From contig QHNU01000185.1 of the NCBI GenBank assembly GCA_003218525.1, forward strand, positions 1 through 15,200: a DNA stretch of 15,200 nucleotides. Direction: 5' to 3'. Both the position numbers and the translations under genes were made by a program. The notes beneath the pieces are model-generated. The model had not been told where the DNA came from and made no database searches. It worked only from the letters and a program-made list of their open reading frames with translations. Positions 13,947-15,200 of this stretch are shown here, one piece after another. Source of the stretch: Verrucomicrobiota bacterium. Its GTDB lineage: Bacteria; Verrucomicrobiota; Verrucomicrobiia; Chthoniobacterales; UBA10450. Numbering within the stretch: the stretch's first letter is position 1; every line of letters begins with the position of its first letter.

Positions 13947-15200
13947 ATGCAAATTTTCTTCCGGCTGTTCGCGCTTGTCGTCCTTCTTACTCCGGGCCTG
14001 GTGCCCCTCGCCTCCGCTCAGAAATTGCCCGATACCACGCGTCTCCTCCGTTTCCCGACCACGAACGGACAACAGATCGTTTTTTGCTATGCGGGTGAGC
14101 TCTACACCGTCGGCAAGGAGGGCGGTGTCGCACGGCGGCTCTCCAGCGGCCCCGGTTATACCTCCTTTCCCCATTTTTCCACCGACGGCGCGAAGCTCGC
14201 GTTCACCTCGCAATACGATGGCAACACCGAGGTTTACGTCATGCCGGGGGAAGGCGGCACTCCAAAGCGGCTCACCACCTCTGCCACGTTGGGGCGAGAC
14301 GATATCTCCGACCGCATGGGACCGAACAACCTCGTTATGACCTGGGAAAATACCAAGCCGCTGATCGTGTTTCGCTCCCGGATGAAATCGTTCAACGATT
14401 TTATCGGTCAGCTCTTCACGATCGGCCTGGACGCCGAGTTGCCACAGCAACTCCCCGTGCCCCGCGGAGGGTTCGTTTCCTTCTCGCCTGATGATTCAAA
14501 AATGGCATTCAATCGGGTCTTCCGGGAGTTCCGCACTTGGAAACATTACCGAGGCGGAATGGCCGATGATATTTGGATCTACGATTTCAAGACCGGCGCT
14601 ACAGAAAATCTCACTAATAATCCGGCCCAGGATATCTGCCCGATGTGGGGACCGGATAATCGCGTCTACTTTATTTCCGACCGTGACGGCCGGATGAATC
14701 TTTTCTCAATCGACCTCGCCAGCAAGGAAACGAAACAGCTCACCAACTTCAAAGATTTCGACATTAAATTCCCCTCGATTGGAAAAGACTCGATCGTTTT
14801 TGAACAAGCTGGCTATATCTGGCACTACGATCTTGGCACCGGTCAGGCTGCGCCGGTTCCTATTCAAGTAAGGGAGGACTTCGCCTCCGGCCGTTCCGCT
14901 TTCGTCGATGCTTCCAAGCATACTCAAAGCGTCAACCTCGCACCCGATGGCGAACGAGCGATCGTGGTGGCCCGTGGTGATCTATTTTCGGTTCCGGCAC
15001 AAGAAGGCTCGCCCCGCAATTTGACTAAAACTTCGAACGCGCATGAGCGCGATGCTGTCTGGTCGCCGGACGGGAAGTGGATCGCTTATAACTCAGACGC
15101 GACGGGCGAGAACGAACTCTACGTCCGTTCGCAGGATGGGAAAGGTCAGCCGCAACAGATCACGAGCGGCGCTGATACCTACTATTATCGACCGGTTTGG
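13947..15200 (+). CDS. Tricorn protease-like S41 family peptidase (copy 2), cut by window end
   Basis: An uninterrupted frame of 418 codons runs from ATG 13947 to the window edge and aligns without gaps to the first 418 residues of the gene at 9827. I count about 29 differing residues (about 93% identity), many of them conservative (Val/Ile, Phe/Tyr, Leu/Phe), and visibly more silent than replacement changes. It has the same signal peptide (MQIFFRLFALVVLLTPGLVPLASA) and the same N-terminal propeller motifs. The catalytic part is outside the window, so it cannot be said whether the copy is complete or active. It is a tandem paralog 4120 bases downstream of copy 1, with the leader also copied. 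Confidence 0.9.
   Translation, partial: MQIFFRLFALVVLLTPGLVPLASAQKLPDTTRLLRFPTTNGQQIVFCYAGELYTVGKEGGVARRLSSGPGYTSFPHFSTDGAKLAFTSQYDGNTEVYVMPGEGGTPKRLTTSATLGRDDISDRMGPNNLVMTWENTKPLIVFRSRMKSFNDFIGQLFTIGLDAELPQQLPVPRGGFVSFSPDDSKMAFNRVFREFRTWKHYRGGMADDIWIYDFKTGATENLTNNPAQDICPMWGPDNRVYFISDRDGRMNLFSIDLASKETKQLTNFKDFDIKFPSIGKDSIVFEQAGYIWHYDLGTGQAAPVPIQVREDFASGRSAFVDASKHTQSVNLAPDGERAIVVARGDLFSVPAQEGSPRNLTKTSNAHERDAVWSPDGKWIAYNSDATGENELYVRSQDGKGQPQQITSGADTYYYRPVW

Overview
The window reads as chromosomal DNA from a free-living, moderately GC-rich bacterium, most likely a soil Verrucomicrobiota (Chthoniobacterales-like) with Acidobacteriota as the alternative. This is an inference from several signs: large secreted tricorn-type and prolyl oligopeptidases, an AP2-like small protein, lineage-flavoured secreted hypotheticals, mostly weak Shine-Dalgarno sequences, and intergenic spacers full of pyrimidine-rich heptamer repeats. 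There are no rRNA or tRNA genes, CRISPR arrays, phage genes or transposases.

Left block, minus strand (37-4884): a YihY/BrkB-type membrane protein, a cluster of REP-like hairpins, a secreted prolyl oligopeptidase whose start codon is preceded by a perfect 8-bp-stem hairpin, a small protein with two AP2-like repeats, the decayed remnant of a YahK-type zinc alcohol dehydrogenase, and a family I inorganic pyrophosphatase.

Middle block (5096-8474): a plus-strand secreted small basic protein converges on a minus-strand group. That group holds a secreted protein of unknown function, a short-chain dehydrogenase with a textbook ribosome binding site, and a lysylphosphatidylglycerol-synthase-like (UPF0104-type) membrane protein that is split by a one-base frameshift in a T4/A4 run.

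Right block, plus strand (8722-15200): an AdhA-like zinc alcohol dehydrogenase, then two tandem tricorn-protease-like genes. The first is complete (1131 aa). The second runs off the window after 418 codons, and these differ from copy 1 at about 29 residues (about 93% identity, counted by eye). About 50 bp of leader is duplicated with the gene. A possible two-helix mini membrane protein, perhaps frameshifted, lies between the copies.

Functionally this is a housekeeping and peptide-scavenging neighbourhood: POP and the tricorn paralogs would degrade oligopeptides in the periplasm. I see no defence system or biosynthetic cluster. The least explained signals are the intergenic heptamer repeats and a composite repeat built on them, the REP-like hairpin cluster, the hairpin at the POP start, and the recent tandem duplication.
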